From NCBI GenBank assembly GCA_023137005.1, contig JAGLQE010000267.1, forward strand, positions 1 to 8,152: a DNA stretch of 8,152 nt, in the 5' to 3' direction. Shown piece by piece: positions 7,941 to 8,152 of the stretch. The notes beneath the pieces were generated by a model. That model did no database searches, was not told the DNA's origin, and was given only the letters and a program-made list of their open reading frames with translations. Source of the DNA: Thermoplasmata archaeon. GTDB lineage: Archaea > Thermoplasmatota > Thermoplasmata > SG8-5 > JAGLSY01. A program made the position numbers and the translations under genes. Every line of letters begins with the position of its first letter. The first letter of the stretch is position 1.

Positions 7941-8152
7941 CGAATACTGGAATACGCTTCCCCCTTATTAGCCCTGCGTATAGGCGAGCGCCCAGACCAT
8001 TTAACCTATCTATCCAGTCTGGCTTCCATTCTTCTCCCATCCTCTGTTTGATGGTCTCCCTGTGCAGTACGAGTCCATAGACGATGCCCATGGCCAGGTA
8101 ATTGGCGGCAATGATGTAGACATTGTTCCATGTCACGCCCGTGAAATAAACA
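7849..8152 (-). CDS. Unrecognised membrane protein, C-terminal part, running off the window edge
   Basis: The frame is open from the window edge to TGA at 7851-7849. The visible part reads VYFTGVTWNN, then one hydrophobic segment (VYIIAANYLAMGIVYGLVLH), then a charged tail with KPDWIDRLNGLGARLYAGL. Codons up to about 7945 look coding, with many GCC, ATC and CTG. The last 30 or so codons lie over the start of DUF357 and look less typical. No stop, GTG-independent start or Shine-Dalgarno signal marks a beginning inside the window. The GTG at 8136 is unlikely to be the true start because the frame continues upstream into the edge. I do not recognise the family. It may be the last gene before DUF357 in one operon, or a frameshift near 7950 may have lengthened it. 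Confidence 0.55.
   Translation of the reverse strand, partial: VYFTGVTWNNVYIIAANYLAMGIVYGLVLHRETIKQRMGEEWKPDWIDRLNGLGARLYAGLIRGKRIPVFDGARHHTRRAHSEVSIENKEGLGAVEDNIS

Overview
The window reads as a compact archaeal chromosome segment. The evidence is TATA-box promoters with purine-rich upstream elements, some genes apparently starting right at the transcript end (leaderless), the archaeal CoA pathway gene pantoate kinase, an archaeal-type CoaBC and a DUF357 protein. The gene mix, with a bacterial-looking glutamate dehydrogenase and BioY, would suit an uncultured Thermoplasmata-like euryarchaeon. That placement is inference from gene content only.

Layout. Positions 1-116 hold the C-terminal end of a deoxycytidylate deaminase-family gene (+). 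Positions 212-3160 (+) encode a 982-residue protein with two receiver-like modules, a small linker module, a PEP-synthase-type ATP-grasp domain and an unassigned C-terminal module. It would usually be labelled 'PEP synthase' or 'pyruvate phosphate dikinase', yet it lacks the phosphohistidine and PEP/pyruvate domains of those enzymes. A bidirectional hairpin at 3204-3229 separates it from the convergent gdhA (4583-3249, -), a 444-residue hexameric glutamate dehydrogenase.

A short divergent promoter region (4584-4732) separates gdhA from coaBC (4733-5923, +). The pantoate kinase gene (5924-6826, +) follows immediately, in the same reading frame and separated from coaBC by a single TGA. Together they supply the first and last steps of the archaeal pantoate to 4'-phosphopantetheine route; the middle enzyme (phosphopantothenate synthetase) is not in the window. 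A second bidirectional hairpin (6864-6893) lies between pantoate kinase and the convergent bioY (7510-6926, -), a biotin ECF S-component whose TATA region holds a perfect 12-base palindrome. Upstream of bioY on the same strand is a DUF357 gene (7940-7644, -) with its own hairpin terminator. Its start lies inside the C-terminal end of an unrecognised membrane protein gene that runs off the right edge.

No tRNA, rRNA, CRISPR, insertion sequence or phage signature was seen, and no gene-free stretch exceeds 300 bases. The most unusual object is the receiver/ATP-grasp protein. The most unusual arrangement is the one-codon, same-frame junction of coaBC and pantoate kinase.
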